64,000 bases of DNA from Schizochytrium sp. TIO01. Lineage: Eukaryota > Sar > Bigyra > Thraustochytrida > Thraustochytriidae. The notes below the pieces were generated by a model. That model did not search any database. It saw nothing but the letters and a program-made list of their open reading frames with translations, and had not been told where the DNA came from. Positions 29,286-40,375 of the stretch are shown in pieces (position 1 is the first letter of the stretch; each line of letters opens with the position of its first letter). The stretch covers positions 3,656,337 through 3,720,336 of the forward strand of contig SMSO01000037.1 in assembly GCA_004764695.1 (NCBI GenBank), given 5' to 3'. A program made the position numbers and the translations under genes.

Positions 29286-31289
29286 TATTTTCACCATCGT
29301 CAAAACCACCAAGAACAAGAGCCGCCAAATTATTATCAAGCAAAACATGTTCAGCAGCACTCACAGCGGCAGTACCAATCATCAAGACAACAGAATGGTG
29401 CAAATGCAGCACATACAAATGGTAGCTCTCAAAAGAAAGTTTCATTAGCACCAACGAATCCGTGGAAAATACTGCAACCGCCTCGAAACCAAGACGCCAA
29501 TATTGACAAGTCAGATAGTTCAATGTCGAAGTCTCCTACACAGCCTTTGGGACAGGATATATCCAAGGAGGCTCATCAAAAAGACCTTGATGAATCAGTA
29601 TTTGCAAGCAACACAACTACGACCTCTGCGTCAGATCAGGATCACAAACCGAAACAAGGAAAACGTCAAGGCCAGCAGAAACAGCAACAAGCTGGTGGGA
29701 AGCCCAACAAATCTCCAAGTGCACCAAGCAACCAACAGCACCAGACTAATGGGCGCCGTAGAAACAATAAAAAGGGCCCTCGTGAGCCCCAGCGTCCAAT
29801 GGTCATTCTCCCCGCAGGAGTGGATATGATGAATAAACCTGTGGCAATTTTAGGTGCGAAGCGAATCGACACTTCTGCGATAGCTATTGCAGGTAAGGGA
29901 AAAGAATTGTCCCCGGGGAACTCAGCTTCTCGCTCTGGAGCTGGAAAGAAGCAGTCTAAATCACCAGCCTCTGGAAAACAACAGGATGGAAATAGTGCAG
30001 GCTCCAAATCACCTTCTGCCCGAGCACCTCTAGCGTCTCCAAGCAAACCCCCTACCCCTAAAGAGAAATCACGTTGGGCACACGAACTAGTAGATGCAAG
30101 ATTTGGATTCGCAGCCTCATCTGCTTCTTTGCCAAGTCATTTATGGCATGCCTCAAATAATAAATACCGCGTTGTTGGTGTGTTGGGCACACAAAGCAGT
30201 GGGAAAAGCGCTCTTCTGAACGCATTGGCGACGTCAAGCCTAACATCTAACCCTGCACAAAATGAAGTTCCTTTTGTGGAGAAGGATTTCGAAGATAGAC
30301 ATGGAATTCTTCATCAAACAAGGGGCATTCAGTCCTCCTTTTGCACTATTGGTGGAGAACGAGTGCTGCTGTTAGATACCCAGCCGGTTTTAAGTCCGTC
30401 AATTTTATACGACCTCATTGAGCGTCAAGCGAATCTAAACCTGTGCAGTTCGCATGCTTCACTAGCGACCTTACACGACCTTCAGCTTGCGGTATTCTTG
30501 CTCTCCGTGTGTGATGCAGTGTTGGTCGTTGAGGATGACAATGTGCGGGCTCGGGGTCTATGGAAACTCTTACGTTTTGCTTATCTTTCTAAGACTGGCG
30601 ATGCTATCAAAGATAAGGTTGCAGATCTAGTTTTAGTGCGAAACTTTATGAGCACCGCAAGGCTTGAATGCGCCGAGACTCTTGGCAAAGAGCAAGATGC
30701 CTGGATCAGCTTTTTCACTGATCTGATCCCATATGCTGCAAGTCATCCAAAACTCTATTTTTGCCCTCTAGGGTTATATGGAAAGTCCATTGATTCCACC
30801 GCCTCAGAAGTAGACTTTATAAAGCACGTTCTTATGTACGAAGTATTTGATGCTGACGGTTCAGCCTCCACCGGGAGAGCTGGGGCATGGTTAGATCATT
30901 CTCGAGCAACTGATAGCGCATGGTGGCCATCTGTGGCGCTCCCAGACGACTATAACACAGATGGTCATGACTCAATGACCGAGGAGGAAAGCGATTCTGA
31001 TAGTGATACTGATGATGGCATTGAAAATGATTCTGGCTGCAACGCCGTTTGCCCGAGTGCAGGAGATTCTTTCGCACATTTGCATACGCTGCTTGCCTAC
31101 CGTCGAGCTCACCCAATTTTTAAGCTGATAGCGTCTTTGAATGCATCAGCACGATCTACATGTACCGATCGCATTAGTGAATCTGACTGGGTTGACCTTG
31201 CTAGTCGGCTTTGGATGCGAGAAATCCCGCATTCAATCCCGCTGCGAGAGTTTGCAGTTGTTTGTGACGGCTTGCTGCTCTCGACGTAA
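29085..31289 (+). CDS. SMG9: SMG9 nonsense-mediated decay factor
   Basis: A 734-residue homologue of SMG9, which with SMG8 binds and restrains the SMG1 kinase that phosphorylates UPF1 in nonsense-mediated mRNA decay. Residues 1 to about 340 are disordered and rich in Gln, Ser, Pro and Lys, with a CAG-encoded polyglutamine run near residues 63-75. The G-like domain starts with VVGVLGTQSSGKSALLN (about 363-379) and includes the hallmark LLDTQPVLSPSILYDL. An acidic insert EEESDSDSDTDD lies near 632-645. I start at ATGG 29085 (CAACCATGG). The frame is open five codons further up but only from GTG. The long disordered head is typical of the family; the acidic insert may be lineage-specific. Confidence 0.92.
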
Positions 31290-31745
31290 GCTGATCTCCC
31301 CCAATCCCAATCCATTTGTCTTCTTCTCTCCAATTTTATATTCATTTGATTCTACTAGCCATCTGTCTGTATTAAGCATTGGATAAGGAAAAGGTGCCTA
31401 CGCATAATTTTTACAAGGGTTTCACTTAGTATTTTCGAAATACTTGAATTTTGACCTAGCAATTCAAAGCACCAAGGCATATATTTCTTGTGGCGCAACC
31501 TGATATTCTGGAGACGCAGCACGAGTGAAAAAATAGGAAATGTAAAAGGATGATAATGATATGATGTTCTTATTCTGTTATTTAATAATTGGGGTTGTGT
31601 ACAACAAACTCTTTTCGCACTAGTTCGCGATGCATTTGAATTCCAGAAATCATTCAGATCACCATAGTTTCACTAATGGATACAATACAGCTATGTTTAC
31701 CATAACCTCTACGGATCTGAAGAACTCGACTTCGATCTTACTTGG
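31290..31745. other. Convergent intergenic region, no gene seen
   Basis: A 456-base AT-rich spacer between SMG9 (+) and the purine fusion gene (-). Presumably two 3' untranslated regions. Confidence 0.5.
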
Positions 31746-34700
31746 CTAAAGAGCCACCTCGGGGGAAGGATAGATGCCGTAAGCCCGAACACGGTTGATG
31801 CCTCCATCGGGAAAAACCTTCAGACGAAGCTGAGAGACTTCTGGACACGCATCACTGATCTGAAAAACTTTGGCATTGCCAGCGTATGCTTTTACAGGAG
31901 TAAGTGCAGCCATTTCAACCCATTTGCCAGACTTTGACAGGCCCTCCATGGAGATCTCTCTTGGATTGTTATTAACAAAAAAGGTGAAGTCCAGTTCAAC
32001 GCGCTGCAGCTTCACAGGCACAGAGAGTTGAATCACTAATTCCTCGTGATGGTTCGGCTCGCGGGAGCGTGCACATTCAAAGCCATCATGCATGGACAAA
32101 GGAATAAAAGGAGAGAGAACTTGGGCAGCTGGGCCATAATGCTGGTTTGTAACGGAAACTAGCTTGCCACCAAATGCAAGACTTGCAGCATCAAACTCTT
32201 TTCCTACTACAAGAGTAGACAAGTTATGCGCAACCTCCTCAGGTGTTGGCTCATAAAGAAGTTGAAGAGGTTTTTTGGTACTGGGAATTGCATCACTATA
32301 GCGAGTGCACTTTGAATCCTCTACAGGCACAAAAGTGTCAGTCAAAGATGAGAGCAGAGAGTCTTCTTCGAAGAGTCCCACACGAGAGAGACCCCCATCA
32401 GGAAATATGTCCACTTGAACTTTATCTACCAAAATGGCAGATTGGTAGTCTGGAACCAAAACACGCTTTTCAGCATGACCATCAAGGTGGGTCTTGGGTA
32501 CTAAAACGATCCAGTCATCAGAGTCTTTGCATTTTCCAGAGATTCGCACGTACTCAGCCTGGTTGCCCAAGTGATACTTAGTCGAGATACTAATGTAACG
32601 AATACGGCCAGGACGAGCGAGCGCAAAAATCGCAAAGTCATACTCTTCTGGGTTGTGACGAGCTGTCTCCCAGCTGTCCATAACTTTACCCATAGGGCAA
32701 AATAACTCAGGATCAAATTTGGGTAAGTGATCAGACCCAAGTTGGCACGCTCGCGCGAAGCGCTGGTTAGAGACGCGCTCGACAGTCGAACCAACCAGCA
32801 GGTTCGCTGTTGCTAAAGGGTCCACAGGTCCTTGATCAATGATTTCAGATGGGAGAGTTGGTTCGAACGCCACAAAAACAAGATTCTTGTAGCCAAAGTT
32901 AACAATTTCCTCCTGAGGAATCTGATTGATGTCAACGCTGGAGGTAGGAAACTTCGAGACATCAACACCCTTGAGGTTCATCAGACGGAGAATCGCCTGG
33001 CAAGACTCAGCAATAAAAAACATCGCCCGATTGTCACCATTGGCAAACGCAGTAATACCCTCCCCAGCGTTTGGCCCATCGAAACAATGAATGTAGATGG
33101 CACGGTAACCATCGTTTGCACCTTGGTGAATCGCAAAGCGGTTAGGGCCTGCCTCACCTACAAAGACGCCAAGTCCCATCAAAACACCCATAAAGTCACG
33201 GCACCCTTTATCAGTACCATGAAGCATTTTGATAGCGGTATCATGGGAGATTGGACCACAACCTTCCTTGTTGCGGTATGCTTGTCCAAGCTGGTCAAGG
33301 AATCGCGTCATACCACGCGGGGTACCCAGCGCGCCTGCAGCAAAGGCAGGAAACATCTTTCGAGTTGCCTTAATTGTGCAGCCAATATCATCATAGCCGC
33401 ATGCAACGTCACTGTTCTCGGGTTTGTAAGCAAAGGTAATATCATGTTCGATACCAAGAGCTTGGAGGAAAGGCCTGGTCAATTCGTCAATCGATTTGTC
33501 ACCACCTTCAAGCTGCTCAATCAAATGTTGAAGGACAAGAAACCCACCACCGCTGTATTGAAATAAACTTCCAGGCTTACCAACAACATCAATAGGTGGG
33601 TATCCATACCTTTCATTGCCTTCAAGAAAGTCCCGAGTGTCGGGCATTGTTTCATCAAGGGGAACTCCGTTGACGTAATGCATGTTGAGGGCGCTGTGAC
33701 TCATAAGATGCCATAGAAGAACCTTGTCACCGTATTTACTGTGACGAATACGAAACGTCGAGGTTGTTTTCTCCAGCAGATCATTGACAGGAGTGTTCAA
33801 AGAGATATTGCGTTCACCAAAGTACTCGATTGCAAACGCAGATCCGATGGTTTTGGAGAGTGAAGCAATTTCAAACATGGTATCTGGCTTGACCGCGGCC
33901 TTCATACGGTGGGCATCCCCGAAGCACACGGGTTGGCCATTAAGGCAAAAGCTAGCGCCAGCAACCTCGTGCTTCTTGCGCAATGACTCAATAGTCTCCA
34001 GTAAGTCATCAGTGGGCTCATCGATGAGACGTTTCATTGTGATTTGCCACAACGCTTCACGTGCATTCTCAAGTTCTTGTTCTGCAGAATTGTTAATTCT
34101 ATTTTCAAGGACGTCGAGAAGTTCTTGGGCTGACTTGCCCTTGGCCGAAACAAGAAACTTGACACCGAACTTTGCAATGTACTCAGCCCCTAATTCACAA
34201 AGTCGAAGCCGAGCATTTTCAGCGTTATCATCCACCGAAGCGAAAACCTTAGCCTGTTCAGCACTTGCAAGCTTGTCGAGCTTACCTGCACCTTGACCAA
34301 TGTCACCATGGAACCCAGCAGACTCGATAACTTCTTCTAGGTTGAAACTGCGAATAACTCGTTCTGCTAGTTCCATGTCTGTGGCTACCGTTTTTGCCAT
34401 GGTTCGCGCAAATCTCATGGCACCACAACGCTCAAAGAAGTAATGAAATCGCTTTGCATAGGGGTCCTGCATTGCGTATTTTACTGCATCGAATGCGGCC
34501 GCAGCCTCCCATGGATTTTCACTTGTGCGAATACGATCCACAGTGAATGGATACAACAGTTCAGTCACGAACTCCACTGGTTTGGCGTCACAGACAAACT
34601 TGAGAAGGAGCTCCATAGCGACTGGATACCACTTTGCAGTTTTAGGAGACCACTCTACGTGCACAAGCTTACCTTCGCGCACTTTTCCACGACGGATAGC

Positions 34701-36500
34701 ATTGAGCTCTTCATGCGCAATGCGAAGAAAATCCTCTATCGGGAAGCGGCCATGGTGGATCTCAGCCCAGAGCTCCCAACGAGAGCGTTCAATGGTTGCC
34801 AAGTCATCAAGGACCAAAACTTGAACATTGTCCACCCGAGCTGGAAGTCCAACGCAGCCGTTGCCTGCTAGCCAGTCAGCGAGATATTGGAGGGACTGGA
34901 AAATGTTATATCGGATTTCTTCGGGATCATTGTTTGCAACTTGTGCTGACTCGGCAACGTTAGCAACCACAAGTGAGCGAGCAAAGTTTGGTGCACCAAC
35001 CTCAACAGGCCCAGCAGGATCTTGACCTTGAGCAAATGCAAGGATTTCTTCTTGATGAATTTTATCAAGAAGAGTCTCTTTGACGAGCTGTTCAAATGCA
35101 GGCATGTCTTTGTCCCATGTAAGCGCAATGGCAGTGGCCACACGAACATAGCGAGGGTCTGCAAGCCAGAAGCCAGTAAGACCTCTGCGAAGTTGTGTGA
35201 CAATATCTTTGAAAAGACCACGCAGAGCAATCTGCAATGAAGCATCTTTTGTGTCCCACGACAAAGGCAAAACACCATACATACCTCCAATAGGCAAGCC
35301 TCCACGTCCTCCAATGACACGAGAAACCAATTCATGGGAAGCCTTGACATGTTTAAGTACAATAGTTGTATCGGCTTTAACCGGAATTCGAAAGTTCGGA
35401 TCTTCCTTATATAATCGTGCTGTTGCTGCCAGGTAGTCATGCCAGCCCAATGAAGCGCCAGCAAAGTAAGGATGTAAGGCGTCGGCAATCTCATTGGCGC
35501 GAAAGATTGCACGCGGGTTCTCGAGTACAACTAAAACTCGAACAGTGCCAATCACATATGCTGTATGGATGGCTTTGATTTCGCGCTCAACAGTTTGAAT
35601 AAGATGTGCAAGATAGGCAGCCTCTTCTTCGTTTTCAAGTTTCGGCATGTAAAAAACTAAAGCTTCTGGTTTGTCCCAGTGTTCAAGGATATGGAGGGCG
35701 AGCTCGAGGATGTGGAAAGGTACAGGCTCGCTGTTCGCCTGAAAGACGTACGTACAGGGTAGAGCCAAACCCGGGAGACGCTTGAAAGCTTGAGAGAGAG
35801 ATGCAGGAGAGCTAGAGCCCTGGGTCATTTCAGGTTTGCGTTGAAAACATGCTGAGAGGTTAGCGTTGGCAGTTTCGGTCGTATCACGCAAAGGTGTTTG
35901 AGAATCTTCAAAGTCAACACCCCATCGAGGAGGTTTATCTGTGGTAGCCAAAATCTTCTCAACGCAAGCCGGTTCACTTGCAAGGCGAGCGTCATGCGCA
36001 CAGAGTGCCTTCTGGCATCCCTCTGCGCTGTCCGCCAGGCCAAAAACTGTAACGTGTTCACCTTTAAGAAATTCCGGTAAAGCTTCGATTTGCTTGCCGG
36101 AAGGCTGTGCAAAGTTGTCGGTAATTGGGCCTATTACCACACGGCCATCAGCATCTCGCTGGCCAAAGATGGTGCCATAGGACTCGTCATTTAGCTTGCG
36201 GCCTAGTTTCGCATTGAGGCCTGCGCAAGCTCGCATGCGCTGGTCAATGAATGCTCTATCTTTTTTGCGTTGCGCAAGGACTTTGGCTAGTTCTTTACGC
36301 ATCTCGCGACAGACTTTTGCCACAAGGCCAGATCCTTGACCAAGGAGTCTCTGCGGGACTGGTTCAGAGACTAAAAGATGTTCATTTGAAACGTGCGCCA
36401 TCGCATCATCGCCATCTTCATCTTGGCAGATCTTGCGAGCATCTGACGCAAGGCGCTTTGCAAGCTCCTTCGGGATTGTTTCTTCAAAAAGCATTGTCAT
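31746..36500 (-). CDS. Four-module fusion: malate synthase - OHCU decarboxylase - beta-lactamase-fold hydrolase - allantoicase
   Basis: A 1584-residue multifunctional protein. Residues about 1-660 match class A malate synthase (glyoxylate + acetyl-CoA to malate): GVDFEDSQTP (about 195), VFYMPKL (281), LGWHDYLAA (350), GGLPIGGMYG (398), YLADWLAGNG (535) and the catalytic-Asp region LDDLATIERSR (about 563). About 685-822 is OHCU decarboxylase (UraD): FHGDIGQG with the catalytic His near 729, SAEQ, YIAKFGVKFL. About 835-1165 is a class C beta-lactamase/DD-peptidase fold: S880-LS-K883, Y982-S-G, H1125-Q-G. About 1195-1584 is allantoicase, with two jelly-roll repeats each containing FPDGG. No targeting signal is visible (it ends VAL). 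One uninterrupted exon and conserved motifs in every module argue against artefact. It lies head to head with the HpxO gene, which supplies the upstream step. Confidence 0.93.
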   Translation of the reverse strand: MTMLFEETIPKELAKRLASDARKICQDEDGDDAMAHVSNEHLLVSEPVPQRLLGQGSGLVAKVCREMRKELAKVLAQRKKDRAFIDQRMRACAGLNAKLGRKLNDESYGTIFGQRDADGRVVIGPITDNFAQPSGKQIEALPEFLKGEHVTVFGLADSAEGCQKALCAHDARLASEPACVEKILATTDKPPRWGVDFEDSQTPLRDTTETANANLSACFQRKPEMTQGSSSPASLSQAFKRLPGLALPCTYVFQANSEPVPFHILELALHILEHWDKPEALVFYMPKLENEEEAAYLAHLIQTVEREIKAIHTAYVIGTVRVLVVLENPRAIFRANEIADALHPYFAGASLGWHDYLAATARLYKEDPNFRIPVKADTTIVLKHVKASHELVSRVIGGRGGLPIGGMYGVLPLSWDTKDASLQIALRGLFKDIVTQLRRGLTGFWLADPRYVRVATAIALTWDKDMPAFEQLVKETLLDKIHQEEILAFAQGQDPAGPVEVGAPNFARSLVVANVAESAQVANNDPEEIRYNIFQSLQYLADWLAGNGCVGLPARVDNVQVLVLDDLATIERSRWELWAEIHHGRFPIEDFLRIAHEELNAIRRGKVREGKLVHVEWSPKTAKWYPVAMELLLKFVCDAKPVEFVTELLYPFTVDRIRTSENPWEAAAAFDAVKYAMQDPYAKRFHYFFERCGAMRFARTMAKTVATDMELAERVIRSFNLEEVIESAGFHGDIGQGAGKLDKLASAEQAKVFASVDDNAENARLRLCELGAEYIAKFGVKFLVSAKGKSAQELLDVLENRINNSAEQELENAREALWQITMKRLIDEPTDDLLETIESLRKKHEVAGASFCLNGQPVCFGDAHRMKAAVKPDTMFEIASLSKTIGSAFAIEYFGERNISLNTPVNDLLEKTTSTFRIRHSKYGDKVLLWHLMSHSALNMHYVNGVPLDETMPDTRDFLEGNERYGYPPIDVVGKPGSLFQYSGGGFLVLQHLIEQLEGGDKSIDELTRPFLQALGIEHDITFAYKPENSDVACGYDDIGCTIKATRKMFPAFAAGALGTPRGMTRFLDQLGQAYRNKEGCGPISHDTAIKMLHGTDKGCRDFMGVLMGLGVFVGEAGPNRFAIHQGANDGYRAIYIHCFDGPNAGEGITAFANGDNRAMFFIAESCQAILRLMNLKGVDVSKFPTSSVDINQIPQEEIVNFGYKNLVFVAFEPTLPSEIIDQGPVDPLATANLLVGSTVERVSNQRFARACQLGSDHLPKFDPELFCPMGKVMDSWETARHNPEEYDFAIFALARPGRIRYISISTKYHLGNQAEYVRISGKCKDSDDWIVLVPKTHLDGHAEKRVLVPDYQSAILVDKVQVDIFPDGGLSRVGLFEEDSLLSSLTDTFVPVEDSKCTRYSDAIPSTKKPLQLLYEPTPEEVAHNLSTLVVGKEFDAASLAFGGKLVSVTNQHYGPAAQVLSPFIPLSMHDGFECARSREPNHHEELVIQLSVPVKLQRVELDFTFFVNNNPREISMEGLSKSGKWVEMAALTPVKAYAGNAKVFQISDACPEVSQLRLKVFPDGGINRVRAYGIYPSPEVAL

Positions 36501-36927
36501 TCGTGCACCTCAGGTCTGTCGCGTCTGACTCCAAGACCTTCGTTTCAATTCGCTGTTTATTTCTGCAGCTTTGTCCAATCTGAGTTGACCTTCGTCGTTT
36601 CACGTCTTCTTCTCTGCCAATCCTCCAGGACAAGGCAGGACACGCAGGATGAAGGCAGAAATAGAAATAGGCGAGAAGCTTTCAAAAGCTCCACTTCTTG
36701 ACGCGAGCAAGTTCGTTGTGCCTGCTGCCGGCCTTCTCTTGTACTTGGGGGCTGGATGGCTCTGCGTGGGTGTAGCTGTGATCGCTTGCAGCGCTTGCGG
36801 TTCAGGCAGCGCGGAGTCCCTTGCGCACGGGGCGCAGACGCACGAACGGGATTCGAGTTCTGCCGTTCCTTGCGCTCAAGCAAACTAGGAAACAAAGAAA
36901 GAAGGAAAAAGACAGAGAGAAAAGAGA

Positions 36928-36929
<2 letters not shown>

Positions 36930-36959
<30 letters not shown>

Positions 36960-37130
36960 GAGAACACAGAGTAATCGCTAACGAAGTATGTATCGAAACT
37001 TAGCTTTCTATTTCATTCAAATATAAAAGAGTTTTTCAAGAAGAGTGCTTTTGCAAATGAAGAGCTTCGCCCACTGGACGCATACGATGCGTCAGACGAG
37101 CAAGCAAGCAAGCAAGCAAAGCAAGCAAGC
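36930..37130. repeat. (GAAA)n and (AGCA)n microsatellites
   Basis: (GAAA)n runs from 36930 to 36959 and (CAAG)n from about 37100 to 37130, within 650 bases upstream of the fusion-gene start. Confidence 0.9.
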
Positions 37131-37447
37131 ATGCTAAAATAAATCTTTCCTTTCTTTCAAAAGAAGCAATTCCAAGATAGGGATTGAAACGATAACAATC
37201 AACAGTCAAACAGTTTAACAAAATACCAAACAACCAAACAACCAGACACCTCAGCTCATGGTGGAGAAGAAGACATTCTCGTCAAGTTACCCCAAAAGCT
37301 CAGCAGCCCCGTCTTCTCTGTCTAGAGACCGCCTCTTATGCTCTCGCAGGCTGCGAGCACGGAGAAAAGTCCTCTCGTTTCGTATGTGCTTATCAACCAA
37401 CACCTTGTAAAGGAAAGGAAAGGAAAGAAAATGAATGCAACTTATAC

Positions 37448-37502
37448 AATTAAAGATAAATTAAAAGACCAATTAAAAGATAAATTAAAAAATAAATTAA
37501 AG
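37448..37502. repeat. AT-rich minisatellite, unit about AATTAAAAGATA
   Basis: Four or five imperfect units of an AATTAAA-type motif in tandem. Confidence 0.75.
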
Positions 37503-37777
37503 TTTTGAGCTAACATTTCGATTCCCTGATTTTGGCATTTTCTCAGAGCGAATCGCTGCCGCGTCGAGATAGTGTCCTAAAGGCGGGGAAACGCCGCGCA
37601 TACAGTGCGAACTTGCGTGCAATGGGGCTCGTCACCGCGCGTATCGGGGCCCCTCCCACTTCCTTTCCGTCCTTCAGCCACGACGTCTGCCCATGCGCAG
37701 ATGTCATCGCAGTGTCCACAGCAAATCAAATCGACCCAACCAGAACTACTAAGAATAAGAGGCACCAAACGAACACG

Positions 37778-37782
<5 letters not shown>

Positions 37783-37815
<33 letters not shown>
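37783..37815. repeat. (TC)n microsatellite
   Basis: A perfect TC dinucleotide run of about 33 bases in the purine-locus spacer. Confidence 0.95.
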
Positions 37816-37819
<4 letters not shown>

Positions 37820-38072
37820 GTGAATAAAAATGAGATCCCTTTTCGCGCCCTCCTCCCCACTGCGCCTGAGAGAGCCTTCTCCTCACAGGGATTTACAGAG
37901 GGCTGTGAGGGGCTGCACTAAGTTTTAAAAAAAAAAAGCTCATGTGAGGTGATTTTTACAATTTATATATATATTTAAAAAGGAATAATAGATTTTTTTC
38001 TATCAGATTTTCCGTCCACAACACCTGCTCTGCTTCATACACACTCGAAGGTGTAAAACAAAGAAATCTAAA

Positions 38073-38103
38073 AATCCTCCCACCTTTGCATCGACGGCGA
38101 ACC
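38073..38103. repeat. Spacer motif, copy 1
   Basis: AATCCTCC, then ACC, TTTG, then ATCGACGGCGAACC. It matches copy 2 at 40346 with two single-base length differences. The role is unknown. It could be a shared regulatory site of the two purine genes, a remnant of a dispersed element, or part of a small RNA gene. Confidence 0.5.
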
Positions 38104-40345
38104 CGGTATAGTAGGTATAACGGAGTGAATGCGCTGATCGATAGTGGATACAAGTTTGATAATGGTCGAGCGCGAACCGTCTCTCTACTGCTTTCGTAGG
38201 GAAATCGAGGCGCAGGCTTCTTTGGGAGGAGTATGGATGTTGATGTTCCGCCGTGCCGACGTAGGCACTTGTAGATAAAACTCACTCTGTGAAGATGTAG
38301 AATGGGAACCCACAAGGGCGGAGGACCCCAGCGCCTGATGCAAGCAGGTTTCGGCAAGCAGGTTTCGAAGTAAGTAGAAAAATTCGAAGAGCGTATGCAC
38401 AATCGCTTGCCTACAGCGAATTGGCAACAGAGAAGGTACCTACCTACCTACCTACCCGTTTGGATTTCTTATTCAAGGAAAGAAGTCTGATATTTGGAGC
38501 ATGAGACCTTGGTCATGTAGTTGTGTATTTCTATGTTCGCAGCGGACGATGGCACCCACTGGCATGCTTAAGTAAGTATGCTGCGAGGCATTCATTCATA
38601 TGTTTGGGGGCGTTAGAGCTGTATGCCAGGGTAAAATCACACTGCTGTGTTTTCAGGAATTTGGCAGTAGGGGTTGTTTACGCATCGTCACATGTTTAAC
38701 ATTTTAGGTGAAGAATATGAGCAATCTACATGGCTCATGTGCTAAATTTGACAGTTCTGCAACCTAGCGCTAGTGCCTACATTTTATTTTTTACCATTCT
38801 GCTAGACCTATGCCCTGGCACATTCAAGCTGTAGCAGCCAGAAGGTATACTTTGTTCCTAAATTATTGGAATTTTACAACGAAACAAAACGCAAATGAGC
38901 GAGGACTCAACCTTTCTGTGTGTTTTGCAGACTCCTCTCCAGAGTCTTGAAGTTGTCGCTGCTCATTGAGCTCATTTGAAGGATGGCTACTTTATCGAGT
39001 TTCAGCAGCTTCTCGATCTCAATTTTCGTTACATCATTCGAGTAAAGACAGCAATCTGTAGTCCAAATAGGCACTCTATCAAAATCACATTTGGTAATGT
39101 CAGCTCTTCCTCCGCCCTGGGGAACCCGTATCTTCCTATACTAATTCTCTATGAAGCCGCGAGTTCCTTGACCTAAGAATTGCAGTGCGTAGCGAGCCTT
39201 GATACCAACGAGTACCTTTTTAAGTCCACGTCTTACGGCATTGGAGCATGTATGGTAGGTTTAACCAAGCCATCGGGCAATCAAGAGCAGCTTTGTTCTC
39301 ACCCTCACGAGCCATTCAACTAAATCGAAGGCTGCTGCGTGCTTCTCTACTGCCTAGCCCTCAGACATATTCATGGCTGCTAGCTTGATCCTTTTCTTAC
39401 ATACCTACCTCTCTGATGTACGCTGCACAGAAATTGAAGGAGTGTCTTGTGGCCTGATACCTATCGTGGATTGCTCAAATCGTGGCTCACAGAGCTCACT
39501 TGGTGATCATCTCGAGCAATCTCGAGCAATGGGGTGCTAGCAAGCTACCTGAACTCTGGTGGTCCTGCCCTTAGGAGGTGTGGCTACGAATCACAGGGGC
39601 AGGCGGAGTAATATGTACTTCGGTATTATCATTTATCCCATGATATCTTTACTTTCGGAGCGAACGTGAAGTGTGAATGGACATGAATGTGCCGCCCTAA
39701 GCAAGCCAGAAGGTCGGCAAACGGGTGGCTTTGGGTGCTCCATCCATCTTCCACCCTCGACGTTCGATTGTGCCTTCTGCATGGACACTGGCTCGACCTG
39801 GCGAGGTAAACTCGAGCCGCATAGATAAAGTCTGTGATGTCTAGTTGCATACGCTTGAATCGAAACTCAAGCTCCTTCAAGAGATACTGAAGCGCCTGAG
39901 TTCACGGGCTTCTTTACTAAACGGAGACCATGAATTTCTAAAATTTAGTTTTAATTTCTTTTTAATTTTGGTAAAACAGGAGTAGGAATGAATACTACTA
40001 GGAGCTTACAGATGGAACTTTGTAAGCTCATTGTAGTAGAACGAAATTAAAAAGATTTTGAAGAGGATTTCAAGTCTGGGTGGATTTGAGAATCAAAGAT
40101 GCACAGTTGACTCATTCATTGATGCATTCAATCCCAGTCCAAAACGAGCTGTACCATATTTGTACCGATAGTGTACCAATACTTCATCATTTGTAGGTTC
40201 TCTTTGCATCTCGCAAATTTAGGGTCGTGTTCCTGCCTTTGTCTGGACCCAGCTTAAAGCCTGTGCTCTAATTCGCTTTAAAATCATAACGAGAGGCAAA
40301 GCAACTTCACTCATTATAGTACTACGTTGGTCACGCGTTACCCAC

Positions 40346-40375
40346 AATCCTCCACCCTTTGATCGACGGCGAACC
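40346..40375. repeat. Spacer motif, copy 2
   Basis: The second copy of the motif at 38073, about 0.87 kb upstream of the HpxO start and in the same orientation. It shares the 14-base block ATCGACGGCGAACC exactly and the preceding AATCCTCC. Confidence 0.5.

Noticed and set aside
31746-36500. The purine fusion as an assembly chimaera of separate genes
   Set aside because: There are no breaks, stops or frame changes between modules, linkers are short and natural-looking, composition is even throughout, and the modules belong to one pathway. Long reads would still be the decisive test.
36649-36888. 79-codon plus-strand frame with a hydrophobic segment, divergent to the fusion gene
   Set aside because: It has one plausible membrane stretch but no family resemblance, a low-complexity tail, and overlaps a GC-rich patch where chance frames are common. 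Not supported without transcript data.
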